From Klebsormidium nitens (lineage: Eukaryota > Streptophyta > Klebsormidiophyceae > Klebsormidiales > Klebsormidiaceae): DNA of 64,000 nt. The position numbers and the translations under genes were made by a program. The stretch is taken from the NCBI GenBank assembly GCA_000708835.1, contig DF237190.1, positions 1 to 64,000 on the forward strand. The letters run 5' to 3'. Position 1 is the stretch's first letter. Every line of letters starts with the position of its first letter. The notes under the pieces are model-generated. The model did not search any database, had not been told where the DNA came from, and saw only the letters and a list, made by a program, of their open reading frames with translations. Shown in pieces: positions 36,301-48,519 of this stretch.

Positions 36301-39300
36301 AAACATGGGCAGCCCCCCACCACCAAGCCCAATCACCAGCACTCGAGCCTACAAAAATTGGAATGCGTTGTTACGACGACAACTTTGATCGCACCCGTAC
36401 GCTCCGCAGGCTCGATGCTGAAATACCAGTCTAAGTGCGCAGTCGCAGTACTATTCCCGTTGCACAAACTCGAATTCCATAATGACGACAGCAGAGCAAG
36501 AAATTCTAGCATCCAGAAAACTGGATGTGTTGTGCTGTGAGGAGACCACAAGAAACGGTGTGCGATTTTGCGCCATTCAGCGCCACGTGGCAAGCCGCCC
36601 ACCATTCCGTTCGTCTCCTCGTAACCCTCCAGCAGCGGCATAACGAGCGCCAGTCCCGCGACCATCGCCGCGTGATACTCGCTCGTCAGCAGACTGTGGT
36701 CCACCGCCCGCTCTCCGACCTCCCCCCTTTGTCCCCCGCCTTTCCTTCCCCCCTTCTTCTTCGACGCGGCGTCTCCGTTTGCTGACGTGGGTGGTGACGT
36801 CAGCGCGGCCTCGGACTGGACCAGGTTTTGGTTCCGGGTGAAGACGAGGCGCCGGAACGTGCCCTGCGACCCGGAGTCGAGCTCCACGTCTTCCACCACG
36901 ATGGGCCCCGTGATTTGCGACTCCGCCTGGAAACGGCAGGCAAGGAAGGTGAGGACAAGGTTGACAAGGCCTTGAGAACGAGGGCCCCCTTTGGTTGCGA
37001 CCAGGTTTGAAAAGGCAGGCGACAATAAATCAGCGGACGCTTGACGGGGCCTCGAGCTGAACAGGCGCCGATGTAAAGGACTCCCTTGAGGAAACTGTGG
37101 TTGACAAGTACACAATACATTTGGCAAGGCCTCTCAAGCACGACAGGGTCAAAAATTCCGCCAGAAGCGCACGCAACACAAGCACGGACCTCGACCGGGC
37201 CTCGAGCACAAACGACGCTGAGAATGCATGTAAGCGAAACAGACAACGGAACAAGGCGGCTCAGCGAAAGTGGGGGTGCTGGAACATTTAGTGGAAGGTT
37301 ACAAGCACAGTAAACCCTTGTCAAAATCTGCACAATGACCTGCATTTGAAAATGAACTAAACAAAAGCAATGCAGCCAGCAAGGTCTGTCTTCCTCAAGT
37401 AGGGGTCACTCTTCTCCATTCTTTGTGTGCGTGCTACTCAGTCGTTTCACAACGGTGAATTTGCCTTTGACCAACTCATATCCATCCCGTTCAATGATTG
37501 TAGCGAAGAGTATAAGCTTACCTCGTCCAGTATCGTCCTTTTCCCGATCCCGTCGTTCGTTGTCAAGTACGGAATTACCCTCCGCTCCCGTCGGCATGGC
37601 AGCGGCGCTAACCCTTCCACTAACGGGGAAAGCTCCGACTGCACCTCCTCACTGGACCCAAACCGGTGACCCCGGTTAAGCGTAACCAGGATCAACCGTG
37701 CAGCCGAAGCCTGCTCAACTAACTGCCACTGGCCCTCTTCTGAAGCGAATAACCATTCGTGTTCCCGTCCCTGAGGGACAAGGAAAACCGCGCACCGGTG
37801 CGCGCGCGCGGGCGCGCTCCCCATACTCGTTGACGCAGACGACTCGGACGAGCTGCTATCGGTTCCGCTGTGCTTCCGTTCTGTTTCCGCTGCCGTTCCG
37901 TTCTGGTTCGTTGACGCGGCATCAAGGACCGTGGCCGTGTACCGGGCTCGGCTCTGGGTCGGGTTAGCGACCTGGTTATCGAGACCGAGGTAGCAAACCG
38001 CCCTTCGGCCCGGGTGGTACGCCTCAAAGTCGTCGGCCGCCGGCTCGAGGGGCTGACACGCGTCCTGCTGACGTGAGCAACGCTCGTTAAATCGAGCGAC
38101 GGCCGCCATCAGATCCCGCAGCTGGCTTTCTCGCGCCTCCGTGATTTCTGAACCCGCTCTTCTAGTTCCCGCGATTTGTGCTTTGTCGAAAGCAAGGGTG
38201 ACTGGGTAGAAGCGCCGGCCGGCGCTTGGGGAGGTGGCCATGCTTCGGACGTCCAAAAAGTAGGTCCGGAAAGGGGAGTCCGAGCCGTCCGCAGGGAGAG
38301 GCACCTGGTGAATGGTCACGTGCCAGCCGGGGCCGAGCGTCGTGAGGAGAAGATCTGCAGGGCGACGACTGAACTTTCTTATTCCCTTTCGTTCATTTCG
38401 GGAGCATAATTAGAGAGCGTAATACTGACCACAAGCGCGCGTCAATGGAATCTGCTGACTGCCTCACGCAGTCGCGTGAAGATGGCGACAACGAAATCGC
38501 AGCGCTCAGGAGGCATCATTTATCAGCGATCTAAGGGTTGCTTAATCGAGGAAACGAACGGCTCTTTTGCCACAGCTTTTCGTGCGGATACACAGACGCT
38601 GATCCCGACTTGTTCTCCTGCATGTCTGACGAGATTCGTTTTGAGCAAGCAACTATGACCGCCGCCAACCCATCGCCAATCGCCAACTTTTTGGATATCA
38701 CGGAAGACGTCTGCCGCTAGGCCGCTGATACGAATCTCTAACGCCTGTTGCAAAATGAACGGGGGCTTTGCAACAAAGGCAACGTGTCCGCCGTCTCCAG
38801 AAAGTTTGCATGCCTTTCGGAGCAAACCGCTCAGAGATCCTTTAAAGCTGCCGCAAGCTCACCAATGACGTGCTTTTGAGCGAGAGAGACACAGAGGTAC
38901 CGCCCGGACCCGGGCCGAAGAACCCGCTTGACTTCCTTCAGAAATGCAGCCCCCGCAGACGCCCCTTCATCCCCGGGCTCCCCAGTGAGCGCGTCCAGGC
39001 CCCCCTTGTCGATGATGACGTCGAATGATGCGTCGGGGAACTGTGGAACGCTCGGAAACAGAGGCTCTGAGATTAAAACAGATTCGCAAATGACTATGAT
39101 GCTTCAAAACAGCGTGCCCGATTCTTGGTGCTTGGGAACGATTTTTTAACGGATGCACACAGTATCCAGGAAATCTGCGAAGAGCAAAAGGTGTGCAAAA
39201 ATTATGCAAGGAGTACCTCTGTGTCGGCATCTGGCAGAAATCCACAGATAAATGTGTTAAGCTTTTCTACCGATTTAGAAAGCTCTTGGAAAGAGGCCCC

Positions 39301-40960
39301 GAAACAGATAAGCTCCCACGTCCCGGCCTCATCTTCTCGTTCTCCCTATTCATTTAGACCGCCGTCGAGCGAGTTAAGGCTTGGGACAAGTTTTCCAAAA
39401 GAGGTTGACTTGAGCCAGGCTGAATAAATTATGACAAACAAGAGAACGCAACACTATTAAATGACAAACAAGAGAACGCAACACTATTAACACCCTGCTT
39501 ACAAATCTACGGGCTCCGCAACCAACCCTACCCTAACCCCCAACTAACCGCACCTGTACCTCAGACACTGATCTCTTTCAACCTGGCTGCATATTAGTGA
39601 ACTTCAAATACTTGTGAGGATCTAGTATCCATGAGGAAGCACCCGGTGTAATGGCCTAACCAGAAATCCTAATCAAAATGATGGAGCTCTCTGCACCCAA
39701 TCCTACACTGATCACCAGGCCAACCCCACCCGTACCCCGGGCGTGGCCTTATGGGTATTAGATCCTGAGCGGTATCTTCATCGGAAATTGTTGAAACTAA
39801 GTCTAGGCCGTACCTGCATCTTGGTCATGTCCATGACGAGCCATCGCATCTTGGGCCGCGCACGCACGTTCTTCTTGAGCATCTCCACAATGCACACCTT
39901 CGAGAAATCGATGTTGGTGACGCGCGTGCAACCCTGGTCGTAAACTAGAGCCGAGAGCTCCGAGTTGCCACACCCGGCCACCAGAATGTCGAGCCCGGGG
40001 GAGCATGCTGACATCACCAGGTCGCGCAGCTCGGCCCACTCCCCATACCATTCGAAGGCCTTCTTGTCCAACTGGAACAGGGGCACAGATATTGGTTGGA
40101 ATCATTTTAGAGAACCAAGTTAAAGGGTATGTTAGTTGAGGGATTGGTACGAATATTTTTAGGTAGGAAGAGGCTTGGAGGAGCTTTGTTAGGGAGGAGG
40201 TTTCTTCTGAAGCAGGTCTGTATAGGAAGACTTCAGCAAGGGGAATTGAGTTTTCCGTGAGCAATTCTGGGAGTCAGTTTATTCTCTCAGTCGTGCTTTT
40301 GAGGGCTTCTTGCCCAAGCTGTGGGGTTGGAAAGCCAGAACAACGGGAGGTTTTTCATGGAATCTGCCAGACATGCAGCCATTCCTATCCTCACCCCATG
40401 GTTGCGCAATGGCCGAAACTTTTCAAAGATACACTACCTCCTACATGGACCAGAGGCAGCTCACCTCCCCTGATTCCAAATCTTGAAAACTATGAAGTAC
40501 TGCCTCCTTACTTGCATCTCAGGAAAGATAAAACAGCGACTGTTTCAAAGACAGTGGTGATATATGTGTGGGGTCAAAACCAAGCTGGCTTCTGTCTTTG
40601 GCCTGACACAGAGTACTAAGGCAATGAATGATGAAGTGCAGCATACAGACTGACTGAGCGACTGAACCAGGCACTGACTTAAATGAGTGGCTAAGCTGTC
40701 CATGCAATTTGCTGCCCTGAATGATTAACCCTCCTTCACACTTGCAGTACCAACTTGTCCACTGTGAGTGACACCAATGTCCTTAGAACAGATGATAGGC
40801 TGCCACGTTGGCCTAACAAATGCTTTATTTCCTGACCTTTAACGGTTGGAGACTCAGTGAGACGCTGGAAGAGTAGTCTCCTTAGACATACCTTGCGGAA
40901 GAAACTATCCCAATATTCTCTAGAGCGAAACTCCTCGAGTTTTGTAGGTAGAGGGTCCAT
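33329..40960 (-). CDS. METTL13: METTL13-type dual eEF1A methyltransferase
   Basis: Ten exons (40960-40892, 40071-39814, 39040-38863, 38354-37522, 36926-36603, 36348-36271, 35638-35564, 35044-34761, 34236-34086, 33535-33329) close in phase to 818 aa (human 699). In humans the N-terminal domain methylates eEF1A Lys55 and the C-terminal domain methylates its N terminus. N-terminal landmarks are EEFRSREYWDSFF, KKAFEWYG, the SAM motif ILVAGCGNSELS (about residues 52-63), and FPDASFDVIIDKG. C-terminal landmarks are VLVIGLGGGGLP, VVELDPVVAQMA, LFIDVDAGD, MSCPAPAFLEKDFL and VNRILFAL. Both SAM-binding motifs are intact. Exon 8 inserts about 60 Asn/Ser/Gly-rich residues between the GDGL and FIDVD elements of the C-terminal domain, where human METTL13 is short. 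Intron 2 carries repeats. Confidence 0.94.
39431..39490. repeat. perfect 30-bp tandem duplication
   Basis: The unit at 39431-39460 (starting ATGACAAACAAGAGAACGCA) is repeated exactly at 39461-39490, inside METTL13 intron 2. Identity of the two units suggests a recent slippage or unequal-exchange event. Confidence 0.95.
39511..39750 (+). repeat. C-rich CCCTAAC dispersed repeat, two copies
   Basis: Two adjacent degenerate copies, at about 39511-39580 and 39659-39750, match the order of words in the 963-1062 copy. Shared words are AACCCTA/CCCTAACCCCC, CTAACC-CACC and a final CACCCGTACCCCGGG block. They sit in METTL13 intron 2 on the strand opposite to the gene. Confidence 0.55.
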
Positions 40961-42564
40961 CTGACCTCCTTTAATTGTGCGCTGCAACACGTAAGAATCA
41001 GGATGAGACTCCAGAGAAACCCTTTTGATTGTTGATGCTTTGTCCTTATTCTGGGGTTGCTTAACACGGCAGTGCTAGCCCCAAATGTCATGATCAACAA
41101 TGGTGACCAGAGAAAAGTCCCCAAGTATCAAAACTTTGAGCGTTTGCATACCTTCGGTGAAGAGTTTGACTGTCTCTGTGAATGACCCAGATTTACAGTT
41201 CTGAATGGTGGTACAGGAAGCATATAGGCCACAGCGAAATTGTGAATGACCATAATCAATCTGTTCTGCAGAGCGCATTTACAATGATCAGTCCACAACT
41301 TCAAGAATGCAGGAAGACCTGACAGCCCCAGCAATGCAGCGAAAGGTGCAGTGAGCAGCATCCAATCTTGAATGACTCATGATCACTTGAGAAGTTGTTT
41401 CTGTGCTTTAATCACACACCACCACTTAGATCAGTCCTCCTTGACTCATCTTTCTCAGCTACATTGAGCAATGAGCACCCATACTGTTCCAGGGAGAAGA
41501 AAGGAGCTCACCATAAACTCCTGTGTGCGCTGAATGCAAATTTTGTCAAACTTCCCACCAATCTGCTGCGCGGATGGTCTATCCTGGAGACCACTCTCCT
41601 GCTGTCCTGTCGCTCCTAAGGCTTTGGCATTCCTGTTGCAGAACGTAAGGAATGGAGCTTCCGAGACCTCTGCCACTGGAGCATCCAATCCCATTGCCAG
41701 CACCCTGGAAATCCCCCACGATCGACACGAACGAATGAGAAAATGAAAGATCATGACACCGACGTCAGATGTGCTTATTTTAGTAGGTGGAAGGGAGTCA
41801 GACATGCACCCGGGGGACGAGTGGCTTAGCTTGGTGGTTAGGGTAACTGTCCGTGAGTGGAGCGAGTATGAACCTTGGGTTTGGCAGTTGGGTTTGTAGC
41901 TTGGGGATGCGTTCTACGAATCTTTCTGGGGTACGCAGCGGCCAACTTGCACAGGACTCCTGGCCCCGGGCCCGGGGTCTGGAAAAGCAGTCAATTTTAA
42001 CCTACCTAACAGGTAGTTATGTTTCATTGTACTGACTTATACCGGTAAATCGCCCGATATAGTATTGCTAATATACCACATATATGCGTGGACAACGATA
42101 AGCGCCTACCTTATCCTGCCTATATCAGGCCGTGGTATCGTACCTGAGCTTCCATAATAGATAGCTTCTCGAGGGAAAATGGTAGGTACCGGGTGCACGA
42201 AATAGCATACCTACTATTCTAGGCGAGCCGAATATGTTCCACGATACGTGGTATACGGCAGTCTCTCATTATTTGCATCAATGCATTTTTCTTGATAGGT
42301 GAGAATTTGACACTTGAGTCGGGCATCCAGTCTCGCCAGCTAGGAGTAGGAGTCGGACTGGTGGCGAGGGTGGATGCAGTGGGGTGCCGCGCCGCTTCCT
42401 CCTGTTCTGATTAAACTTTCAAGGAGCCTGAATTTTTTTTGAAGAGACGCAGGAGGAGGTCGGGCGATCTTGTGTCTAGGTAGGTAGTTGTAAACAAGAA
42501 GCCGGAGAGCGGAGAGCGTAGGACAATTGGTTTATTGCTGTTGCTCTCGCAATCGCGTCTTCTG
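40961..42564. other. divergent intergenic region
   Basis: This 1.6-kb gap lies between the METTL13 start (minus) and the coiled-coil gene start (plus). A 116-codon minus-strand frame at 41455-41805 begins with ATG but has no known motif and no in-phase partner exon, so it is not called. A SINE-like block is described separately. At 42040-42260 the DNA is AT-rich with many GGTACC/GTATAC-like short palindromes. Confidence 0.45.
41815..41990 (+). mobile_element. possible tRNA-derived SINE
   Basis: TGGCTTAGCTTGG at about 41822 fits a pol III A box (TRGYNNARNNGG-like), followed by TGGTTAGGGTAAC as in a D-arm. About 45 bases on, GAGTATGAACCTTGGG resembles a degraded B box (GGTTCGAANCC-like). The spacing is that of a tRNA. 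No cloverleaf closes well, so this reads as a tRNA-derived SINE head plus body rather than a working tRNA. No poly-A tail or target duplication was identified, and no second copy was found in the window. Confidence 0.35.
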
Positions 42565-45500
42565 ATGGAAGGGAATGACAGAAGCGACGGCAACTCTGCA
42601 ACAAGTGGTTTGAACACAACATTTCCAAAGAGTGGCCTTGCAGACCCATCTGCGGTGGCTCGGGGTTCGGAGCTCCTCTCGCTGTTGTTGAAGAAACCCC
42701 AGGCGCAAGGCGTGTCAGAAAGGTCAAAAACCCCTCCCGTGCAGCCTACAATAAGCAAAGAGGAGACTGCAAGACCACTCACGCCACCAGCGAGGCTGCC
42801 TAAGCATACGCTCAGCGATTCCGCCTTGCCGGCAAGATTAGGAGCCGCATCTAATCGGAACAGGAAGGTGGAGCACAACGGGAACAGGCGTGTTCAGAGA
42901 TTGCCGCCGAAAGGTGTGAATGGACGAAGAGGGGAGAACGAGGATGGAGAGAGGGAGGGCGAGGATGCAAGAACAGTAGAGCAACAGGAGAGGAGGATAA
43001 ATGAGTTGGGATCGGAAGTGAAGGAAGGGACCGCACTAGAGAGCCAACAGGTATTGTCGTTATAGTTTTGTTCATCTTTTATCTCGAGTTTTCTCAGCTT
43101 GTTCAACAGTATGATTGAGGATGGTGTGTGAGATTGATGCTTGATTGAGAAAAGCCAGGTATCTTCTCGTATTGACCACCAATGTCCTCGGGACTTTTCA
43201 TCACGCGGTCCTTGTGCAGTGACACAAGAAATGTTAGTTGTAATCCTTGAGTTGCGAAACTTGCAGGTGTTTTTCGTGTTTTTCAACCCTTGGTCATGAG
43301 GGATTCGCAGAGTCTTGTAAATATTCTTTAGGGTTTCTAAAGTTGGGCCGAGAGGGAATTGTCAGTTTGTCCAGGAGTATGCTACAACAGCCTTCAAGAG
43401 CCCTCTGACATTTCTAATGTCACCTGGTTTGTTCCGATACTCCAGCAACTATCAAGCATAAAAGGGTCGAATCCTGTGTGTCTGGAGTTTCCGTCAACAA
43501 TTAAATGCTCAAATGATGGTGTACGAAGGGTCCCTTCGCGATTCCCTGTTTCTTTGCTGCTATTGCAAGTTCAGGTTGTCATATCTTGGAACACCATTTT
43601 GCAACGTGCCCTTGGCATTTGAGAATTAAGTCTGCAATCAGACAAATCGCAGAGCCTCGAGACTTCATTGCTACCGAAACTCTTCAAGACGTACCTCGTA
43701 CTTCGAATCCTCATCCGAAAGCGTCCCAACATGTTCCCAGCCCTGTGCTCGGTATGTGCACCAGACTCCGGGAGGTCACTCGTCGTGTTTCAAAGAATGC
43801 GAAAGCGGGTATATAAGAACTTAGATGCGATCCGAATTCTCTAGAATCTAGGGTTTCAGGGCTTTGAGTGAAAGCACAGGTGTTCCACTTCCTTGCTGAT
43901 ATCGTCGTGACGTCATTTTTTCCATCTGCAGGGCCCCGTCGCCCGCTGGCGTATCCAGCGTAGCGCCACCCCGGTCGATGACCGCACCCTGCAAAATAAA
44001 CCAAAGGGGCCTGACGGCACCAAGGGCTTTGCGGTGGGTCGCGGCAGACCCCTGAACACCCCCATCGCAGAGCCTCTCAGATCGATCCTGGGGGAGCCCT
44101 CCTCTTCGGCTGGGACCCCGGTTGGGAGCCGACCGACAAGCGCTGATGTCAGCAGACCTGCGAGCGCTGATGCCAGCCAAAAGCACCGCAGAGGAAATGG
44201 TCAGAGTGCTGAGGAACACCAGCAGAGGGATCTGGCGCTCCAGCTGAAGATCGCGCAGATGCTTGTCGGGCGGGAGATGGAAAGCGGGGGATCAAGTAGA
44301 GGGGGGGAGAGGAAGCGGCCGAGCGGCGACGAGGAGGCGCCGTTCGCGCCGCCGCCGTCGCGCCAAGGCAGCCGGAGGGTTGAGGGATCCCCCTCGCATG
44401 GGGAGAGAGCGGAAGTCACTCTTTCTAGTGTGGATGAGAGTGGCCCTATTAGCAACCCTTCGGTTAACGTGGCCAAGCCCGGGGTTAGTGACAGACCCTT
44501 GGTTAGGAAGGAGGAACCAAAGCCCAGCGCGGATCTGCAGAAGCTGACGCAGTTGCTTGAGGGGGCGTTTGGCGGCCGGGGGATCCCTCCGGGGAGCGAG
44601 CTCGTGGCACGGGCGGCTGACGAGTGGCTCGAGACAGACTTGGCCTCCGCTCGGGACAAAGTCTCGGCCGCCCTAGAAAAGAGCATCGGAGCCCCTGGGT
44701 ATGGCGATCTGGTTGACCTAGAAAAGCACCTCAAAGCGACGCTCACGGAGCTGCGGCGCTTCCGTGCGGCCGTCGAGGAGGGGGCAGTTTCCAGTGACAG
44801 ACCAACCCCCTCCGAGGAACGTGCGCGGGAGGGAAAGTTAGAGATCGAGGTGAAACGGCTGAAGTACGAACTAGGGGCGGCGGCGGCGGAGGTTGGGCGG
44901 TTGGAGGCTGAGCTCGCTTTCGAGCGCACCGGGGGGGGTGTGAAAACAGGGCCGGCGGAAGGGGGCGCGGAGAGAGAACTAGAGCGGGTGAGGCTGGAGC
45001 TGCGGGCGTGGCAGGGTGAGGTGGAAAAGCTGAAGGGGGCTCTGGAGAGGAGCGAGGAGCAACGGCAGGCCAAGGGGGCGGCGGCAAGCCAAAAGTTGCA
45101 GGCAAAGGAGGTGAGTGCGTGGATTCTGTTGCCATGGATTGTCATGGATCGTGAGGTAAAGAGTCCGTCATATGAATGTTGCATTTTTATGGGCTAAGCT
45201 GGGCAAGCCATGCGTTGTCAATCCTACACCAAATTGACCCCCCAATCATGTAGTCCACGTGCTGGGTGTTTGTCCTGACTAGATACGAAGGACGTTTCAA
45301 CCCAGGTTGCTCTTTCCCTGTGGTCGCAAAAGATGGATTGTTCAAGTTCTCCAAATGCTGCTCTCGCCCTTGGTTTAGTTGGATTTGGTCTTCGGATTGA
45401 TTAGACGCATCAACTCTATTGCAAAGAAGTCACCACCACAAGATCCGGAGACAACCACACTTTGAGAGTAATGTAATCTCACGTTTTGGTGTTTTAAGCT

Positions 45501-47265
45501 TTGAAATGTTGATTCTGGCCCCGTATCGCTCTGGCAGTCAATCGTGGACATGTGAGGCCTCTCGTCATGTTAAGCCTCTGTTCCCTCAAATCGATCAGTG
45601 CGAACACAATAGACCGTTTGATCTCTGCAGGCCGAGTTCGTTCAGCTCCAACAAGAACTGGGGACGCTGCGCGCCACCGCGCAGAACACAGAGGATGCCC
45701 TGAAGCGCTCGCTCGAAGGAAACCGGCTCACGTTCGCTGCGGAGCTCGACCGGCTGCGTGAGCAGATCACTTCGGACGCCGACGAGATCGGACGGCTGCG
45801 GGCGAAGAACGCGGCCGAGCTCGAGGAAGTCGGACGGCTGAGATCGCAGGTGGCGTCCGCAGACGTGTTCTTCGGACTACCGTCCAAATCGGACCGCACG
45901 GGAGGCAGGGACGCTCAGCTGGGGGGCACCACTCAGCAGCGGCAAGAGGGGGGGGTCCCTGACGTTCTCAGCCAGATCTTCTCCAAGGGGCCGTCGGTTG
46001 CCTCGTCAGGAATGACGTGGCAGCAGCAGGACTTGGCACGTCAGCACGAGGCTCCGTCTTTCCAGCCCAGTGCCCCCCTGCGCCAGCCGGAAGTGCCCGC
46101 CAGCACGCAGCTCACGTGGCAGCAGCAGGAGATGACACGTCAGCAGGAGCAGTCGTGGGCTCCACTACCGATGCCGATGGGGGGGCATTTTGTGGGCCCG
46201 CAGAGACCCCCCGTCCTGCACGAAACCGACCTGGCATTTGCGCACCAGCAGAGGCAGCTCACGCACCAGCGTCACTTCCAGGGGGGGCAATTTTCGGGCC
46301 ATCCTAACCTCCCTTCCGCGCCCCAATTCCCGAGATTCCCGGCGCCGAATCCTGCAGCTTTTTGGGATAACCCGTCTGGCGCAGGTGAGGCGTCATTCAG
46401 AAAAGGCTCCATTTGATTGTTGATGCCTTTTATTGGGAGGTCGTTAGGAGCTTCGCCTAGGCAGGAAGCCGACTCCGACATGATGTCCCAAAGCTTTCGA
46501 GATTGGATTCTTAGACAGTCTCGATGTCTCAAAGACTTTGCTACCGGTTTGTGCGATACAAACAGGTTGGCAAGGCGAAGTTTGCGACTTCCTTGTCGGC
46601 TGAAGAGCCCTAGCAATTATTGCCTGCATTGACATCTCCCCAGTCTTAGATCTGCAAAGCAAAGTTGCAAGCTCAATTTTTCGAGGCAGACACCACGTCC
46701 AAACATTTGAGCCGGAAACATAGGTCGTTGTGGCCGGTGAAAATGGTGTTCTCTCAGGTTTCTCGCCTGATTGGTCGGACGGTCTCGCTCTGTCAGAAAG
46801 CATATACATCGCGTTTTGCTTTGAGGCCTCTTCCCCGTACTCACGAACAGTGTCGAACATACCTCCTGAAGAAGAGTCGCTTCTATCACGTCTCCCCTGA
46901 CTTCTTCGTACGCTGCCGCTGCAGGGGGGCCTTCTCGTCCCTATTCACACCTTGGACCGCAGCCCCACCCAGGGCAGCAGAGAATAGGCCCTTTTCCACA
47001 GGGAGGTTGGCAGCAGCCCGGGAACCGGGGGCCTGTCGGACCATCGCTAGCTAGGACCGCCAGCGCAGTAGAACAGGAGCTGCTAGGTAGAACTAGGTCG
47101 GGGCCGAGCGCCGCGTTCACGAACGAGATGCCGATCCCTGTGTCCGTTTTGCTTGCTGCGGGGAGAAACGCGGCCAAACAGCCGCACGGAATGCTGACCC
47201 AGCCGGCGACCTCGGAGGAGTTGGGCCTGATAGAGGACGATGAGGTAATCTTCAGGGGAAGGTAG
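42565..47265 (+). CDS. coiled-coil, Gln/Pro-rich protein of unknown function
   Basis: Four exons (42565-43050, 43932-45110, 45631-46384, 46925-47265) close in phase to 919 aa. I do not recognise the family. Residues 1-162 are polar and disordered. Exon 2 opens with GPVARWRIQRSATP and a KGPDGTKGFAVGRGRPL block, which looks like a conserved docking or RNA-binding patch, and then runs through low-complexity sequence into a long coiled coil. The coil continues through exon 3 (LDRLREQITSDADEIGRL) to about residue 625. Next are SADVFFGLPSKS, PDVLSQIFSKGP and repeats of TWQQQxxxRQxE, then Pro/Phe-rich sequence. The C terminus ends ELGLIEDDEV then a short tail; an alternative donor at GAG|GTAATC could add exons. 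No membrane segment is seen. A scaffold or RNP role is only a guess. The neighbour METTL13 is divergent. Confidence 0.65.
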
Positions 47266-48292
47266 AAGTCAAGTGGGCGGACTTTCTTCGGCGCTGGTAT
47301 GCTCAGACGTCGTGCCTTGAGGGAGAGTTGTTTTTGAAAGCCGTTATTGAAACGGAGGGGATGGTCAGAGCGTGTTCGTTAAGTGCTTTGGGAATTACGA
47401 GCTTTTGGCACTCTATAGAAACGTACACGATGAGGGCGCTTGCCAGCGCCGATGCATCGTCGAAGTATGTGAAGGGATCTTTGAACGGTATACCGGGTGC
47501 GGCTGTCTTTGGTGACCATGCATTCTATTCGTGCACAACCCGCATAATCTGCTTGCACCGGTTTTTAGGCGCCGTGCAAGACAGTTTGAGAAAGTTGCAC
47601 ATGCGGGCCTCTTGTCAGGCAAAGCATTCTATGATCGTCACAGTAAGCACCAGACAGCTTGAAATTGCGCACTAGCCAGATGTAAGCTGTCGAGTACAGG
47701 CTCCTAAGTCGGATACGTGCACTTAGGATCATTCGAGGTGTAATTAAATACGATTGACATTGCATGGCACATGCGCTGTTTTGCAAAAACTAGCCATGCT
47801 ACTGAGCCCGCCCACTAGGCCTCCTGTCACTGCGTGCGGACTATGATATCAACGGGGCGCCAACGTGCCAGCTGGTATACATGGGTTACAGGCACCACGC
47901 GAATGGATCGATGAATCCGACGGCGCGGCGCAAATACGTGCTGTACGGCGATCATTTGTTGATTGAAAATGCCTGATTGACGGTCATCACATGACAGGAG
48001 TCACTTGGTTCGACATTTCTATAACCGCACACGCGTGCCGTTAGATCATGCATGACGTACTAACACCACGTACGATCTATTTGACATGAGGGCGCGACGG
48101 CCATCCTCGCGTAGCTTGTCGATCGGACTCACGCGGTGCAGCGCATGTAAGGCGGCAAGCTGTACGGCACATGACTGACTGATTCGATCAGAGCCTGCAA
48201 GTTACACTACAAGCCTGCATGCAGGCGGGCTAGTGTGGCACATACCTCAGACGAAGTAAGCCCGCGAGGCGTTCAAACAGTTTTTTGATCAA
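47266..48292. other. 3' flank and left flank of the DIRS-like element
   Basis: About 1 kb of non-coding DNA follows the coiled-coil gene and runs to the left end of the retrotransposon. A 115-codon frame at 47328-47675 (+) lacks motifs and is probably UTR or chance. The segment 47820-48240 is rich in CATG, GTAC and GATC words. No gene is seen. Confidence 0.45.
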
Positions 48293-48488
48293 AGTTAGGG
48301 GAAGACAATCTAGACCGTTGATATTTCGAGCCTACAGATCTACGCTTCTCCTCGATGGTCTCAAGCTTGAACTTTAGGCACCCGAGGAAGAGGGCAATCA
48401 TGATATTGAACTCTACTCGGAGAGTCATTCGTAGTTTCCTTCGGAGGAGCTTTTCGAGGCGCTAGGGCGCCAGAAAAAATTTCCGTTC
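48293..48488 (+). repeat. split direct repeat A1
   Basis: This 196-bp repeat starts AGTTAGGGGAAGACAATC and ends TTTCCGTTC. It is identical to A2 by eye and forms the left terminus of the element. The left flanking base is a run of A, so the boundary is ambiguous by the shared AG dinucleotide. Confidence 0.93.
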
Positions 48489-48519
48489 GATTTTGGGCAG
48501 CATTGTGCTGTTAAGGTGA

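Noticed and set aside
40257-40619. 120-codon plus-strand frame with a CxxC...CxxC pattern
   Set aside because: It lies in METTL13 intron 1, has no transit or repeat structure, and shows no further zinc-ribbon features. Probably chance.
41455-41805. 116-codon minus-strand frame beginning with ATG
   Set aside because: No recognised motif and no in-phase neighbouring exon. Kept out of the gene list, though a short lineage-specific gene cannot be excluded.
41818-41890. Functional tRNA gene
   Set aside because: A- and B-box-like words are present, but acceptor, anticodon and T stems do not pair convincingly.
44201-45184. 327-codon minus-strand open frame
   Set aside because: It lies antisense to the coiled-coil exon of the 42.6-kb gene. 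The GC-rich, stop-poor composition explains it, and it has no motif or splice partners.
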